A stretch of DNA of 64,000 nucleotides. It comes from Archangium violaceum (GTDB taxonomy: Bacteria; Myxococcota; Myxococcia; Myxococcales; Myxococcaceae). Shown here in pieces: positions 34,720 to 46,324 of this stretch. Numbering within the stretch: position 1 is the stretch's first letter; every line of letters starts with the position of its first letter. The stretch spans positions 5,705,501-5,769,500 of the forward strand of contig NZ_CP069338.1 of NCBI RefSeq assembly GCF_016859125.1, read 5' to 3'. The notes beneath the pieces were generated by a model. It was given only the letters and a program-made list of their open reading frames with translations. It did no database searches and was not told the origin of the DNA. Both the position numbers and the translations under genes were made by a program.

Positions 34720-35421
34720 ATGGAACCCGTGCTTCTTTATGGAATCCCGCTGGGGTGTTCATTCGGTTCGATCGTGGCGATGGAGTGGCTCGGACTGCCG
34801 TACCGGCTCTGTCGGATCAACATGCCCGAGGATACGCAGCGGGACCTCTTCGTGCAGCTCAACCCTGTTCGCCAGACGCCGGTCCTGCTGCTCGAGAATG
34901 GTACCGTCCTGACCGAAAGCGCCGCGATCCTGCCGCATCTCGCCAACAGGGCACCGGCCCGGCGGTTGGGCTTCGCCCAGGGCACGCCCGAACACGACCG
35001 GCTCAATGAGACCCTGGCCTTCCTCAACACGACCTTCTTCTCGGCGTTCGGCCCGCTCTGGACGGCCTACGAGATGGAGGAGAATCCACCCGTCCAGGAG
35101 ATGCTGAGGGAGATGGGCCGCAAGAAGGTCGCCAAGGCGCACGAGGAGTTGGAGGCGCTGATGGCGAAACGGGAATGGCTCGCGGGCGACACGCGCACGA
35201 TCGCCGATGCCTACTTCATCGGCATCGCGCGCTGGGCCGAGTTCCACGGCGTGGCGGATCCTCGGGAGTATCCGAGGCTCCATGCGCATATCCGAAGGCT
35301 GGAGGAGGACCCCGCGGTGATCTTCGCTCACGCGATCGAGGAGCAGCGTTCGGCCACGAGCGCGGGTGGATTCAAGGGCCATGTCGCGCTCGAGGACTTG
35401 AGGGCGCGTCTGGCGGTTTGA
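34720..35421 (+). CDS. Glutathione S-transferase family protein
   Basis: 233 aa; AGGAG ten bases before the ATG. N-terminal thioredoxin-like domain (LLYGIPLGCSFGSIVAMEWLGLPYRLCRIN, NPVRQTPVLLLENGTVLTESAAILPHL with the cis-Pro and the ES glutathione contacts), then the helical C-terminal domain (LAGDTRTIADAYFIGIARWAEF with the conserved Asp). SFGS may carry the catalytic Ser or Cys of beta/nu-type GSTs. Conjugates or reduces electrophiles in the cytoplasm. Divergent from the HxlR gene, which probably senses the same stress. Confidence 0.9.
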   Translation: MEPVLLYGIPLGCSFGSIVAMEWLGLPYRLCRINMPEDTQRDLFVQLNPVRQTPVLLLENGTVLTESAAILPHLANRAPARRLGFAQGTPEHDRLNETLAFLNTTFFSAFGPLWTAYEMEENPPVQEMLREMGRKKVAKAHEELEALMAKREWLAGDTRTIADAYFIGIARWAEFHGVADPREYPRLHAHIRRLEEDPAVIFAHAIEEQRSATSAGGFKGHVALEDLRARLAV

Positions 35422-35465
35422 TGCCCGCGGGCAGCTGGCCCGGCGCAGGTGCCGGGGCCGGCCAT

Positions 35466-35630
35466 TCACGGAGTCACCTGGGGTCCCGTCGAGGATTGCG
35501 CGGGGCAATCCACCCCAGCTCCCGACGGGCCCATGAGGCCGGTGTCACCCTTGGGCCTCGTGGCACCCGCCGGACCCTGGGGACCCGCCGGGCCCGTATC
35601 GGTGAGTGTCAACGGCGTTATCGCGAGAAG
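35466..35630 (-). pseudogene. Collagen-like repeat gene fragment
   Basis: A minus-strand frame encodes GPAGPQGPAGATRPKGDTG then LMGPSGAG and stops at 35466. These G-x-y repeats are typical of bacterial collagen-like or tail-fibre-like proteins. Only about 50 residues are left, without a start. The rest of 35422-35854 shows nothing. Confidence 0.45.
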
Positions 35631-35854
35631 ATGACTCGAGCAGTGGGCAAAAGAGATGGCACTGCAGGGGTGGGGTTGAGGCGGACAGGGCCAGCAGGAG
35701 TCCAGTCGTCCGTCTCCTGGTAGAGGAGGGTCTGGGCAGGCGTGTACTCCAGCGGTGCGCTGCTCCATCGTCGTGCCCGATGCCATCTCCCTGAGCGCGG
35801 CGGGTTGGCTCTTCTCCGGGACCCCGTACGACTCCGGGGTCCGGATGGCTCGGC

Positions 35855-37408
35855 TCAGCTGCGCACGAAAGCGCTCGCATCGGGGAGCCCGCTGCCTGAG
35901 GTATCGACGCCCAGGGCGGTCAGGACACCCGAGAAGATGTCCGGCTCGTTCGTCGTCATCTTGCCGCGTTGTGGCTCTCCGGTACGCGGGTCGAACCCGT
36001 AGGTCAGCGTGGTGGACGGGTCGATTCCACCCAGCAGCGTGTTGCCCTCGAGCATCGGTGAGAACATCACGAAACCGTTGTTCAGGTCATGCCCGGAGCT
36101 GAACGCGGTGGCGTTGTTGGGCCGCGAGCGCGTGCGCCCGAACTCGGTCGCCACGTAGATCAACGTGCGGTCCCACATGCTCTCTCCCGTGGTCTCATCG
36201 AAGGGCTCCGTTTTGAGCAGGTCGATGAGCTTGTCCACCACGGACATCACCCGTGACCACATGAAGGCCTGAGCCGCACGATGATCGGTGTGGCTGAAGT
36301 CGAAGGCCAGCGGTGGGTTGGCGATGAGCTCGTGCTCTCCACCCACCGACACGTTGAACGATGGACCCAGCGTCACCGTCACCGATACGCGGTGTTTGAG
36401 GAGCAGGAACGCCAGCGCTGCCTGTCCCTCCACGGGGTCGGTCAGGTAGTACGGGAACGCATTGCGCAGCCGATCCCCGTCGGGGGAGCTCGACAGGCCG
36501 TACTCCGAGAGCGGCATCTTCGGAGGCTGATCGGGCAACACGTTGAGGCGGTTGATCAGATCCTTCGCCTCCAACGCCGGTTGCCCCACGATGCGCTGCT
36601 CGTTCCACCTCTGGAGCGCCGCCGCGTTCTCGAAGGTCCGCCCGAAGATCGACTGTGAATCGAGCGTGTTGCGCGTGCGCCGGGCCATCTCCACCACGTC
36701 GCGCGGGGGCGCTTCCTTGATGCCCTTGCTGCCATCGAGGCCCAACGGCCAGAACGAGGCGTTGGACACCACCTCCCCGTAGCAGTACGAGGGCAGCGAG
36801 CTGTCGGTGCCGCGCTCGGAGTAGCCCCCCATCCCCATGTTCACATTGGGAATGGGGAAGCCGGCTCCGTACTGCAGGGCCACGCACTCCTGCAGCGTGC
36901 GGCCGCGCCAGGCCGCGTTGCCGGTGAGGCTCCGCTTCTGCGCGATGGCGTGGTTCACCGAGGTTCCCACCGAGGTGGCTACCAGCATGTGGTCCTTGTG
37001 CTTGCGCACGAAGGGCAGTTGATCCGTGTTCACCGGCTGGGGAATGTTGCCCAGCAGCTGGTTGATCACCTTCACCGCGCGGAACGGGGAGCCGTCCACG
37101 CTCTGCACCAGCTCGTCGGGGAAGGTGTTGAGCTTCGAGGCGTTCTCGCCGGCCTCCGAGGCGCGCACCGCCAGCAGGCTGTCGACGATGGAGGCGCCGC
37201 CTGCCGCGCCTATGACGATGAGGAAGCGGGGCTTGCCATCGAGACGGGCGCGGCGCACGCCCCCGAGCCGCTCGAGTGTCTCCGGGGTGTTGAGCGTGTC
37301 GCGGCAGCCCGTCAGCAGGGGCCCCAGCGTCGCGGAGCCCGCTGCGCACAGCGATAGTGCCTTCAACATCTCCCGGCGCGAAAGCCGGCCATTGTTGCGG
37401 AGTGACAT
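35855..37408 (-). CDS. DUF1501 family protein, Tat-exported
   Basis: 517 aa from ATG at 37408 (AAAGGG upstream). Twin-arginine signal near the N-terminus (GRLSRREMLKALSLCAAGSA) with a following Cys. The body has the DUF1501 pattern: RFLIVIGAAGGASIVDSLL, ATSVGTSVNHAIAQK, AFDFSHTDHRAAQAFMWSRV, LIYVATEFGRTRSRPNNATAFSSGHDLNN and NGFVMFSPMLEGN. DUF1501 proteins resemble the sulfatase/alkaline phosphatase superfamily and are commonly paired with cytochrome-domain proteins. Last gene of a three-gene operon (39493 to 35855), 11 bp after the lipoprotein stop. Function of the system is not known. Confidence 0.88.
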   Translation of the reverse strand: MSLRNNGRLSRREMLKALSLCAAGSATLGPLLTGCRDTLNTPETLERLGGVRRARLDGKPRFLIVIGAAGGASIVDSLLAVRASEAGENASKLNTFPDELVQSVDGSPFRAVKVINQLLGNIPQPVNTDQLPFVRKHKDHMLVATSVGTSVNHAIAQKRSLTGNAAWRGRTLQECVALQYGAGFPIPNVNMGMGGYSERGTDSSLPSYCYGEVVSNASFWPLGLDGSKGIKEAPPRDVVEMARRTRNTLDSQSIFGRTFENAAALQRWNEQRIVGQPALEAKDLINRLNVLPDQPPKMPLSEYGLSSSPDGDRLRNAFPYYLTDPVEGQAALAFLLLKHRVSVTVTLGPSFNVSVGGEHELIANPPLAFDFSHTDHRAAQAFMWSRVMSVVDKLIDLLKTEPFDETTGESMWDRTLIYVATEFGRTRSRPNNATAFSSGHDLNNGFVMFSPMLEGNTLLGGIDPSTTLTYGFDPRTGEPQRGKMTTNEPDIFSGVLTALGVDTSGSGLPDASAFVRS

Positions 37409-37419
37409 GGCGTTTCCCT

Positions 37420-38082
37420 TTAGAAGAAGATGGACTCGGCGGAGGAGAGGACGACGAAGCAGGCGGCCTTCATCCAGTCGCGGCCGGGCGCCTGACTGCC
37501 CGAGGACTCGATGTCGGTGGCCAATTGCAACAACGCGCCCACCTCGGCCTCCGTGGGGTCTCGCAGCAGTGCGCGCTGGTAGAGCGCGGTGATGGCGTTC
37601 CTCACCGGTGCACTCTCCCGGCTCGCCAGGCGACCCTGGGAGTCGAGGTCGATGCCTCCGAAGATGACGGCCTCCGTGGGGGGGGTGAGGTCGAGCGTGA
37701 CGCGTTGGCCACAGGCCGACAGTGCCACGCGGTCGACGGCGATGGGCGTGGTCACTCCGGTGAATGGCATAGGCTCGTAGATGCCAATGCCATACGGCTC
37801 GACGCCGCCCAGGGCCACGGTGTGCACGGAGGAGGTGCAGGGGTACTGGCCCAACTCGTTGCACACCTGGGCGACCGGCAGCGACAGCGCCGCCGCGAAG
37901 TCGGACGTCAGCCGCTCCGGTCCCTTGAAGCGCAGGTTGTTGCGCGTGGAGCGAGCCAGCTCGGGAGGCGGTGGCGTGCCGGCGTCTTCCCCCGGGGGAG
38001 TGGGAGCGGGGGAGGGCGAGGGACAGGCGGTGAGCGCGCAGGCGGCGGACAGGATCAAGACGCGAAGGGAATCAGGGCGCAC
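37420..38082 (-). CDS. Lipoprotein of the DUF1501/cytochrome operon
   Basis: 220 aa from GTG at 38082 (GGAGG six bases upstream), overlapping the end of the cytochrome-domain gene by 11 bp. Lipoprotein signal (MRPDSLRVLILSAACALTAC) followed by a Pro/Ser linker. The body includes RSTRNNLRFKGPERLTSDFAAAL cut by family-typical features: VCNELGQYPC, LGGVEPYGIGIYEPMP, and a C-terminal helix (ALYQRALLRDPTEAEVGALLQL) that resembles segments of DUF1592/1595-type cytochrome-associated proteins. Acts in the periplasm or at the outer membrane with its operon partners. Confidence 0.78.
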   Translation of the reverse strand: MRPDSLRVLILSAACALTACPSPSPAPTPPGEDAGTPPPPELARSTRNNLRFKGPERLTSDFAAALSLPVAQVCNELGQYPCTSSVHTVALGGVEPYGIGIYEPMPFTGVTTPIAVDRVALSACGQRVTLDLTPPTEAVIFGGIDLDSQGRLASRESAPVRNAITALYQRALLRDPTEAEVGALLQLATDIESSGSQAPGRDWMKAACFVVLSSAESIFF

Positions 38083-39493
38083 CGTAGGCCTCCGTGCGGA
38101 TCAGATCGTGAAGCATGCGCTGCACGCGATACTGGTGCGTGCCCTTGAAGCGCTGCCAGATAGCGACGAACTCAGCGTTCTCCTCGGCCGTCGGGGCGTG
38201 GCCGATGAGCAACTTCCAGTAGTCGGTGACGGCTGCGATGGCGAAGGCGTCGCTGTTGGCGCCCACGTGCGCCCACTCCACGAGGTTGTTCACGGGCTGG
38301 CCGAGGATGTAGCCGGCCTCGGGGGTCTGGGTGATGTTCGGCGCGACGTCACTGAAGTACGTTTCGAGGCGGTTGGGGATGTAGTTCGCCGAGCTTGGGA
38401 TATCCGTGAGGGAGATGCCCTGGTAGTTGCGGAAGGGGTAGCTCAGCGGGTCGAGCGTCGCGTGGCAGGCGGCGCAGGCGGGCTCCGCCACACCCTTGGC
38501 GTCGTAGTCGCGGGGCTCGTTGGGGATGCTGTAGAGGCCCTCCTGCCTGGCGATGTCGTAGCCCAGATACGCACGGTAGGCCTGTGACGCGGCGTTACGA
38601 GGCAGCGCGGTGAACATCACGAAGTAGGTGAGGCTCCACGAGGAGGTGAGATTGCCCGCGCGGTGCTCCTCCTGCCGGACGTACAGCGGAGACATCGGCT
38701 CCGTCGCTCGCGTGTAGCGCGTGGGGTCCTTCTTGCTCCAGTGCACGAAGTACTTCGCCGTCATCACATCGCGCGCGTCGTGGTCGTCGATCTGTGAGTA
38801 GGTATAGAGCGCGTAGTCCTCGTAGTAGTCGGCGATGAGAATGGTTCCTTCGTCCTCTCCGTACTTGAGCGAGCCCACCGGGCGGATCTTCGGATGCGCC
38901 AGTTTCCATAGCTGCCCATCCTTGCCGCGCCAGAACGCAGTCTGGGTGCAGCGGTCGAGCTCGGCGTCGAGTCGGGCGCGCTGCTCCTCGACGCTCAACG
39001 CGGCGAACTCCTTGAGCTGCTCATAGGTGGGCGACTGTCCGCAGAAATCCAGCAGCACGCGCCGGTACGCGAAGCGTGTGTCGTAGCGGCACACGTCGTA
39101 CTGGGGGTTGGTGCCCGCCGAGCAGCCGCCCGTATCCACGGGCACGCTGTTGGCGTCAGCCGGCAGGGTACCGCGCTGGATCTCCACGAGGTTCGGCACG
39201 CCGTCGCCATCCGCATCCACCTCCTCGACCGCCCTGAGCGCGGTGGGGAGCGCGAATGCGAAGTCCGTATCGGACAGCGGGCGCGGCGCACCGGGTGCCA
39301 GGTGGGGCTCCAGCCCGGCTCCGAAGGCATTGCGCTGTGGCGGAGCGACGTGACAGTAGGTGCAGGATGGCTGTTGCCCGGTACAGGCGGGTGCCGAGGG
39401 ATATGTGGTGCAGAACACGCTGCCCGCGGGCGGTTTGGCTAACGCCTCCCCTGACAGGCAGAGGGCAGCCCCCAGAATGAGTCGTCGAAACAC
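38072..39493 (-). CDS. Exported cytochrome c-like domain protein (planctomycete-type DUF family)
   Basis: 473 aa from GTG at 39493 (AAGGAG five bases upstream). Signal peptide MFRRLILGAALCLSGEALA. Two haem-type CxxCH motifs: CTYCH near the N-terminus and CAACH in EPACAACHATLDPLSYPF, the latter typical of PSCyt/DUF1588-like proteins. A calcium-binding thrombospondin-3-like motif (DADGDGVPNLVEI) follows the first haem site. The middle part (FAYRRVLLDFCGQSPTYEQL) matches DUF1549/1592-type helices. First gene of the operon with the lipoprotein and DUF1501 protein; likely a periplasmic redox or polymer-processing complex, function unproven. Confidence 0.82.
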   Translation of the reverse strand: MFRRLILGAALCLSGEALAKPPAGSVFCTTYPSAPACTGQQPSCTYCHVAPPQRNAFGAGLEPHLAPGAPRPLSDTDFAFALPTALRAVEEVDADGDGVPNLVEIQRGTLPADANSVPVDTGGCSAGTNPQYDVCRYDTRFAYRRVLLDFCGQSPTYEQLKEFAALSVEEQRARLDAELDRCTQTAFWRGKDGQLWKLAHPKIRPVGSLKYGEDEGTILIADYYEDYALYTYSQIDDHDARDVMTAKYFVHWSKKDPTRYTRATEPMSPLYVRQEEHRAGNLTSSWSLTYFVMFTALPRNAASQAYRAYLGYDIARQEGLYSIPNEPRDYDAKGVAEPACAACHATLDPLSYPFRNYQGISLTDIPSSANYIPNRLETYFSDVAPNITQTPEAGYILGQPVNNLVEWAHVGANSDAFAIAAVTDYWKLLIGHAPTAEENAEFVAIWQRFKGTHQYRVQRMLHDLIRTEAYGAP

Positions 39494-39699
39494 CTGTGCT
39501 CCTTGTGTGTGGGGACTTCAAGACAAACAGGGATGATCCAGCGGCTTCTGGGCCGAAAAGCCGCGGACCATTCCCTGAAAAACCAATCCCCCCATCAAGT
39601 GTCACTAGGCAGAACAGATCTTGTGTTCTGAGAAAGCAATTGATGTTGTGGGGCCGTGACCTACAGTCATTCCCAACATCTCGCGGGAGATCGGCGCCT

Positions 39700-39980
39700 C
39701 GTTTCACCAGCGCCCGTACGCGCGTGCGCTACAACTCCGAGCACCCGGGGGCACGTCAGGAGCTGTTTCTCTTCCCGCCCCCCCACCGCACGGGACTCGT
39801 CTTCGATTTCAAGAGCACCATGTCCTACGTGACGCCGCGGCGCTGTCTGGAGCTGGGTCGGGTCGAGGGGCCTCACTGGCGTCCCTCGGTCCCGGACTAC
39901 TACCGCTTCGTGCTCGGCCGGCCCCAGCTTGATGACATCCTCATCGCGCCCTCCACGCGCGGGGCTGGCGCGCGTCTGCT
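39700..39980 (+). pseudogene. Aldo/keto reductase C-terminal remnant
   Basis: In frame: VRYNSEHPGARQELFLFPP, GLVFDFKSTMSY, DYYRFVLGRPQLDDILIAPS. These match the last 90 residues of aldo/keto reductases (the VRYNAAHRGAE...YRFVLSHP...GP pattern). The barrel up to this point is missing and there is no start, so the piece is a truncated gene end abutting the SDR gene. Confidence 0.55.
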
Positions 39981-40744
39981 CAGAGCACCACCTTGCTCGC
40001 GACGGCGTCGAAGAGGACGTTGGGCACGAACTTCGCCAGGCCCACGGCCCGATCCATCGGCCAGGGGAATCCGTATTCGTCCTCCCCTCGCACGATGGCC
40101 CGCGCCATGAAATCCACGGCGGGCTCCGCTTCCAGGAGGAAGGGCATGGTGTGCTGGATGTTGGCCGTCATCTCCGTCTTCACGAAGCCAGGTTTGATGC
40201 AGGTGACGCGCACCTGTGTGCCGTGGAGATCCACCCGCAGGCTCTCCAGGAAGGTGTTGAGGAAGGCCTTGGATGCCGAGTAGGCCGCGTTCTGCGGCAG
40301 GCCCCGGCAGCTCGCCAGGCTGGAGACTCCCACCAGGTGTCCCCGGTTGCGCTCCACCATTCGCGGTAGCACCGCCGACAGCGTGGCCACGGCCCCGGTG
40401 ACGTTCACGTCGATGACCTTCTTCGCGTGCTCCCACGGGAAGTTCCGGCCGTCCGTCATTCCTCCCACCCCCGCGTTGGCCACCACCAGGTCCAGTCCGC
40501 CGCAGGCGTCGTCCAGCTCGCGGATGCGCTCGAGCGTGGCCTCCGCCTGGGAGACATCCAGCTCCACGGGCTCGATGTTGGCACCGGCCGCCCGTGCCTC
40601 CCTCGCGAGGTCGTCCAGCTGGGGGCGGCGTCGTGCGGCGGCGTACACCTTCACGCCCTTCTTGCCGAACCACAGCGCCAGTCCGCGTCCCAGGCCGCTC
40701 GAGGCCCCCGTCACCAGCGCCGTCCGATAGTTCATCTCCTTCAT
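39980..40744 (-). CDS. Short-chain dehydrogenase/reductase
   Basis: 254 aa from ATG at 40744 with GGAGGA seven bases upstream. Classical SDR: TGASSGLG cofactor motif at 12-19, NAGVGG, catalytic Ser141/142 region VSSLAS, Tyr155 and Lys159 in YSASK, PGFVKTEM after it. The Arg-rich stretch after the second strand (AAARRR) suggests NADPH preference. The C-terminal 45 residues (FPWPMDRAVGLAKFVPNVLFDAVAS) resemble membrane-associated SDRs. Substrate unknown. Divergent from the suf operon. Confidence 0.92.
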   Translation of the reverse strand: MKEMNYRTALVTGASSGLGRGLALWFGKKGVKVYAAARRRPQLDDLAREARAAGANIEPVELDVSQAEATLERIRELDDACGGLDLVVANAGVGGMTDGRNFPWEHAKKVIDVNVTGAVATLSAVLPRMVERNRGHLVGVSSLASCRGLPQNAAYSASKAFLNTFLESLRVDLHGTQVRVTCIKPGFVKTEMTANIQHTMPFLLEAEPAVDFMARAIVRGEDEYGFPWPMDRAVGLAKFVPNVLFDAVASKVVL

Positions 40745-40879
40745 TCGCTTCCTCCTCTGGCTCGGGGACTTAGCGCGGGGACCCCGTCGTCAACAGGGGG
40801 CTCCTCTCCTGCTCGCCCCGGCGTGTTCTGCACCTTGCTCAGTTCGGTGCGCGTGCGGGGGTGCACCCGGGGATCCGCA

Positions 40880-40917
40880 TACCCTCACCCCAGCCCTCTC
40901 CCGGAGGGAGAGGGGGC
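40880..40917. repeat. REP-like 38-bp repeat, copy 1
   Basis: Contains the stem CCCTCTCCC/GGGAGAGGG with a four-base loop. A second copy at 48767-48804 matches at 36 of 38 positions; the two differences are in the loop. Confidence 0.8.
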
Positions 40918-40978
40918 ATACACGGCCGGTCGGGGTGCAGCCCGTTCGCCAGGTGCGTGATGGCACGATTTTTAATGC

Positions 40979-40993
40979 GGACCAACTTAGTCC
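40979..40993. promoter_or_regulatory. Candidate Rrf2/SufR operator of the suf operon
   Basis: GGACCAACTTAGTCC is palindromic at 6 of 7 paired positions and resembles the GACT...AGTC core of IscR/SufR-type sites. It lies 67 bp before the Rrf2 gene that starts the operon, in an AT-rich patch flanked by TTTAA and TTTAAA. Confidence 0.6.
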
Positions 40994-41060
40994 TGTTTAA
41001 AGAGCCAGAACGCAGGTGCCCCCGGCAGTCGGGGGCGCCCAATCGGTGGAGAGATTCCGA

Positions 41061-41566
41061 ATGCTCCGGATGAGCAAGATGACCGACTACGGCATCGTGC
41101 TGCTGACCGAGCTGGCGCGTGCCGGGAATGAAACGCGCACGGCGAGGGAATTGGCGGCCGGTACCGGTGTGCCCCTGCCCTCGGTGAGCAAGGTGCTCAA
41201 GGGGCTCCAGGGTGCCGGCCTGCTCGTGTCCCATCGGGGCGCGAGCGGTGGTTATGGCCTGGCCCAGCCCGCGGATCGCATTCCCCTCACCGACATCATC
41301 GCCGCGCTCGAGGGCCCCGTCTCCCTCACCGAGTGTGGTGCGCACGGTGCGCATCCTCCGGCCGGCACCTGTGAGCTGGAGACGGTATGCCGCGTGCGCG
41401 GCCACTGGCGTGTCATCAACCGCACCATCCAGGACGCGCTCGGGCGCCTGACGCTGGCCGATCTCTGTGCGCCGGTACCTCGCCTGGTGGGCCTCGGAGT
41501 GCCCGCCCGCCCGTCCGCCCCCACCCAGAATCCCACCCCTCCGGCCACCGTGAGAGGAGTCCCATC

Positions 41567-41570
<4 letters not shown>
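41061..41570 (+). CDS. Rrf2 family SUF system regulator
   Basis: 169 aa from ATG at 41061 (GGAGAG eight bases upstream). Winged-helix of Rrf2 proteins ([50 protein letters not shown]) and three cysteines Cys92, Cys104, Cys110 in the loop that binds a [2Fe-2S] cluster. Closest in form to the SUF-specific regulators found in Xanthomonas-like operons. Likely senses iron-sulfur status and represses this operon when clusters are plentiful. The C-terminal 30 residues are Pro-rich. Overlaps sufB by ATGA. Confidence 0.92.
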
Positions 41571-43772
<2,202 letters not shown>

Positions 43773-43776
<4 letters not shown>

Positions 43777-45098
43777 CGGATGCGGGGTTGCAGCACTACC
43801 TCGACCTGGCCGAGCGCTTCCAGGCGGAGCGGGCCGCGGGTGCTCCCTCGTGGCTGCGGGCCTTGCGGCAGGACGGCATCGCGCAGCTCGCGCGCCAGGG
43901 CTTCCCCACCTCGAGGAACGAGGACTGGAAGTACACGAACGTGGCCCCCATCTCCGGCCATGCCTTCAGCCCCGTGCGCACCGTGCACGAGGCGGGCGTG
44001 GAGGCGGCGGTGGCGCGGCTCGCGCTGCCGGGCAGCGGCCCGAGGCTGGTGTTCGTGGATGGCTGGTTCGTCCGGGAGCTGTCTCGGGTGGACGGTCTGC
44101 CCGCGGGCCTCACGGTGCGCAGCCTGCGCGAGGCGCTGCAAGAGGGCGGGGAGGTGGAGTCGCTGGTGGGCCGCCGGGCGCGCGCGGAGGCGAGTGCCTT
44201 CACCGCGCTCAACGCGGCGCTGCTGGAGGAGGGCGCGCTGGTGTGCGTGGAGCGCGGGACGGTGTGTCCGGAGCCCGTGCAGCTCCTCTTCCTCGCGCGC
44301 GGGGACAACCACGTGGCGCTGGCGAGCCCCCGGGTGGTGGTGCGGGCCGGGGAGAACAGTGAGCTCACGCTGGTGGAGAGCTACGTGGGCGCGGCGCCGG
44401 GCGTCTCCTTCACCAACGCGGTGACGGAGGTGGTGCTGGGTGATGGGGCGCGGCTCACGCACCTCAAGCTGCAGGCCGAGTCCGAGACGGCCTACCACAT
44501 CGGCAGCCTGCACGTGGAGCAGGGACGGGACAGCCGCTTCGCCTCGCATGTCATCTCCCTGGGCGGGGCGCTCGCGCGCAACGAGATACACGCGCTCTTC
44601 TGCGCCGAGGGGGGCGAGGCCACCCTGAACGGGCTGTACGTGGGCCACGGCACGCAGCACCTGGACAACTGGACGAACCTGGACCACGCGCACCCGCGCT
44701 GCAGCAGCCGCGAGCTGTACAAGGGCGTGCTGGACGACAAGGCGCGTGGCACCTTCCACGGCAAGGTGCTGGTGCGTCCGGACGCGCAGCAGACGGATGC
44801 GCGCCAGGCCAACCGCAACCTCCTCCTCTCGGAGTCGGCGATGGCGGATGCCCGGCCGCAGCTGGAGATCCTCGCGGACGACGTGAGGTGCGCGCACGGC
44901 GCGACGGTGGGCCGTCTGGACGAGCAGGCGCTCTTCTACCTCCGGTCCCGGGGCATTCCCCGGGCGCAGGCGGAGTCGTTGCTGACGCACGCCTTCGCCA
45001 CCGAGGTGGTGGGCGCGGTCCCGCTGGCGACGCTGAGGGATCAGGTGGAGGAATTGCTGGCGCGCAAGTTGCCGGGAGCGAAGGAGGGAAGGGCATGA
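43773..45098 (+). CDS. sufD: Fe-S cluster assembly protein SufD
   Basis: 441 aa; GTG start overlaps the sufC stop (GTGA). SufD pattern: FPTSRNEDWKYTNVAPI near the N-terminus and the beta-helix with GDGARLTHLKLQ, GGALARNEIHALFCAEGGEATLNGLYVG, HQHLDN-like THGTQHLDNWTNLDH, RELYKGVLDDKARGTFHGKVLV and CAHGATVGRLDEQALFYLRSRG. Partner of SufB and SufC. Its stop overlaps the SufS start (ATGA). Confidence 0.95.
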
Positions 45099-46324
45099 GC
45101 GGCTCATCTTTCGACGTGGCGCGCATCCGCGCGGACTTCCCCATCCTCCACCAGGAGGTGCGGGGCCGGCCGCTGGTGTACCTGGACAGCGCGGCGACGA
45201 CGCAGAAGCCCCAGGCCGTCATCGACGCCCTGGTGCACTACTACACGCACGACAACGCCAACGTGCACCGGGGCGTGCACGCGCTCTCCGAGCGGGCCAC
45301 GCAGGCCTACGAGGGTGCTCGCGAGCGGGTGCGCCGGTTCATCAACGCGCGCGAGACGAAGGAGATCATCTTCGTGCGCGGCTGCACCGAGGCCGTCAAC
45401 CTGGTGGCGCAGACGTACGGGCGCAGCAAGGTGGGCCCCGGTGACGAGGTGCTCATCACCGCCATGGAGCACCACTCGGACATCGTCCCCTGGCAGATGC
45501 TCTGCCAGCAGGCGGGCGCCACGCTGAAGGTGGTGCCGGTGGACGAGCGGGGTGACCTGCGGATGGAGCAGCTCGACGCGCTGCTGACGGAGCGCACGCG
45601 CATCCTCGCGGTGACGCACGTGTCCAACGCGCTGGGCACGGTGAATCCGGTGCGGGAGATCGTGAAGCGGGCCCACGCTCGAGGCGTGCCGGTGCTGGTG
45701 GATGGCGCGCAGGCGCTGGCGCACTTCCGGGTGGACGTGCAGGAGCTGGACTGCGACTTCTACGCGTTCTCCGGACACAAGATGTTCGGGCCCACGGGCA
45801 TCGGTGTGCTGTACGGCAAGGCCTCGGTGCTGGAGTCGATGCCGCCCTGGCAGGGCGGGGGGGACATGATCCTCACCGTCACCATGGAGAAGACGGTCTA
45901 CAACCGGCTGCCGTACCGCCTGGAGGCGGGCACGCCGGACATCTCGGGTGCGGTGGGGCTGGCGGCGGCGATGGATTACATCGACGCGGTGGGGTTGGAG
46001 GGCATCTCGGCGCACGACCGCGAGCTGCTGGAGTACGGCTCGCGTGCGCTGGAGAGCGTGCCGGGCTTGAAGCTGTTGAGCCGGGGGCGCGAGCGCTCCG
46101 GAGTGCTGTCCTTCATCATGGAGGACGTGCACGCCCACGACGTGGGCACCATCCTGGATCGCGAGGGCGTGGCCATCCGGGCGGGGCACCACTGCGCGCA
46201 GCCGCTGCTGTCGTGCTTCGGGGTGGCGGCCACCGTGCGTGCGTCGCTGGCCATGTACAACACGCGCGAGGACATCGACGCGTTGGTTCGCGGGCTGCAC
46301 AAGGTGCGGGAGGTGTTCGCATGA
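45095..46324 (+). CDS. sufS: Cysteine desulfurase SufS
   Basis: 409 aa from ATG at 45095. Class II cysteine desulfurase: VYLDSAATTQKPQAVIDA, NVHRGVHALSERAT, MEHHSDIVPWQ, PLP Lys229 in AFSGHKMFGPTGIG, EAGTPDISGAVGLAAAMDY, and the active-site Cys367 in RAGHHCAQPLL with the short loop of the SufS type. Releases sulfur from cysteine and passes it to SufU. Stop overlaps sufU start. Confidence 0.97.
   Translation: MSGSSFDVARIRADFPILHQEVRGRPLVYLDSAATTQKPQAVIDALVHYYTHDNANVHRGVHALSERATQAYEGARERVRRFINARETKEIIFVRGCTEAVNLVAQTYGRSKVGPGDEVLITAMEHHSDIVPWQMLCQQAGATLKVVPVDERGDLRMEQLDALLTERTRILAVTHVSNALGTVNPVREIVKRAHARGVPVLVDGAQALAHFRVDVQELDCDFYAFSGHKMFGPTGIGVLYGKASVLESMPPWQGGGDMILTVTMEKTVYNRLPYRLEAGTPDISGAVGLAAAMDYIDAVGLEGISAHDRELLEYGSRALESVPGLKLLSRGRERSGVLSFIMEDVHAHDVGTILDREGVAIRAGHHCAQPLLSCFGVAATVRASLAMYNTREDIDALVRGLHKVREVFA

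Larger units (their letters stand above)
40745..41060. promoter_or_regulatory. Divergent region between SDR and suf operon
   Basis: 316 bp without a gene. Holds a 38-bp REP-like repeat (40880-40917) and the candidate suf operator (40979-40993) in an AT-rich patch, followed by GGAGAG as the binding site of the Rrf2 gene. Confidence 0.6.
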
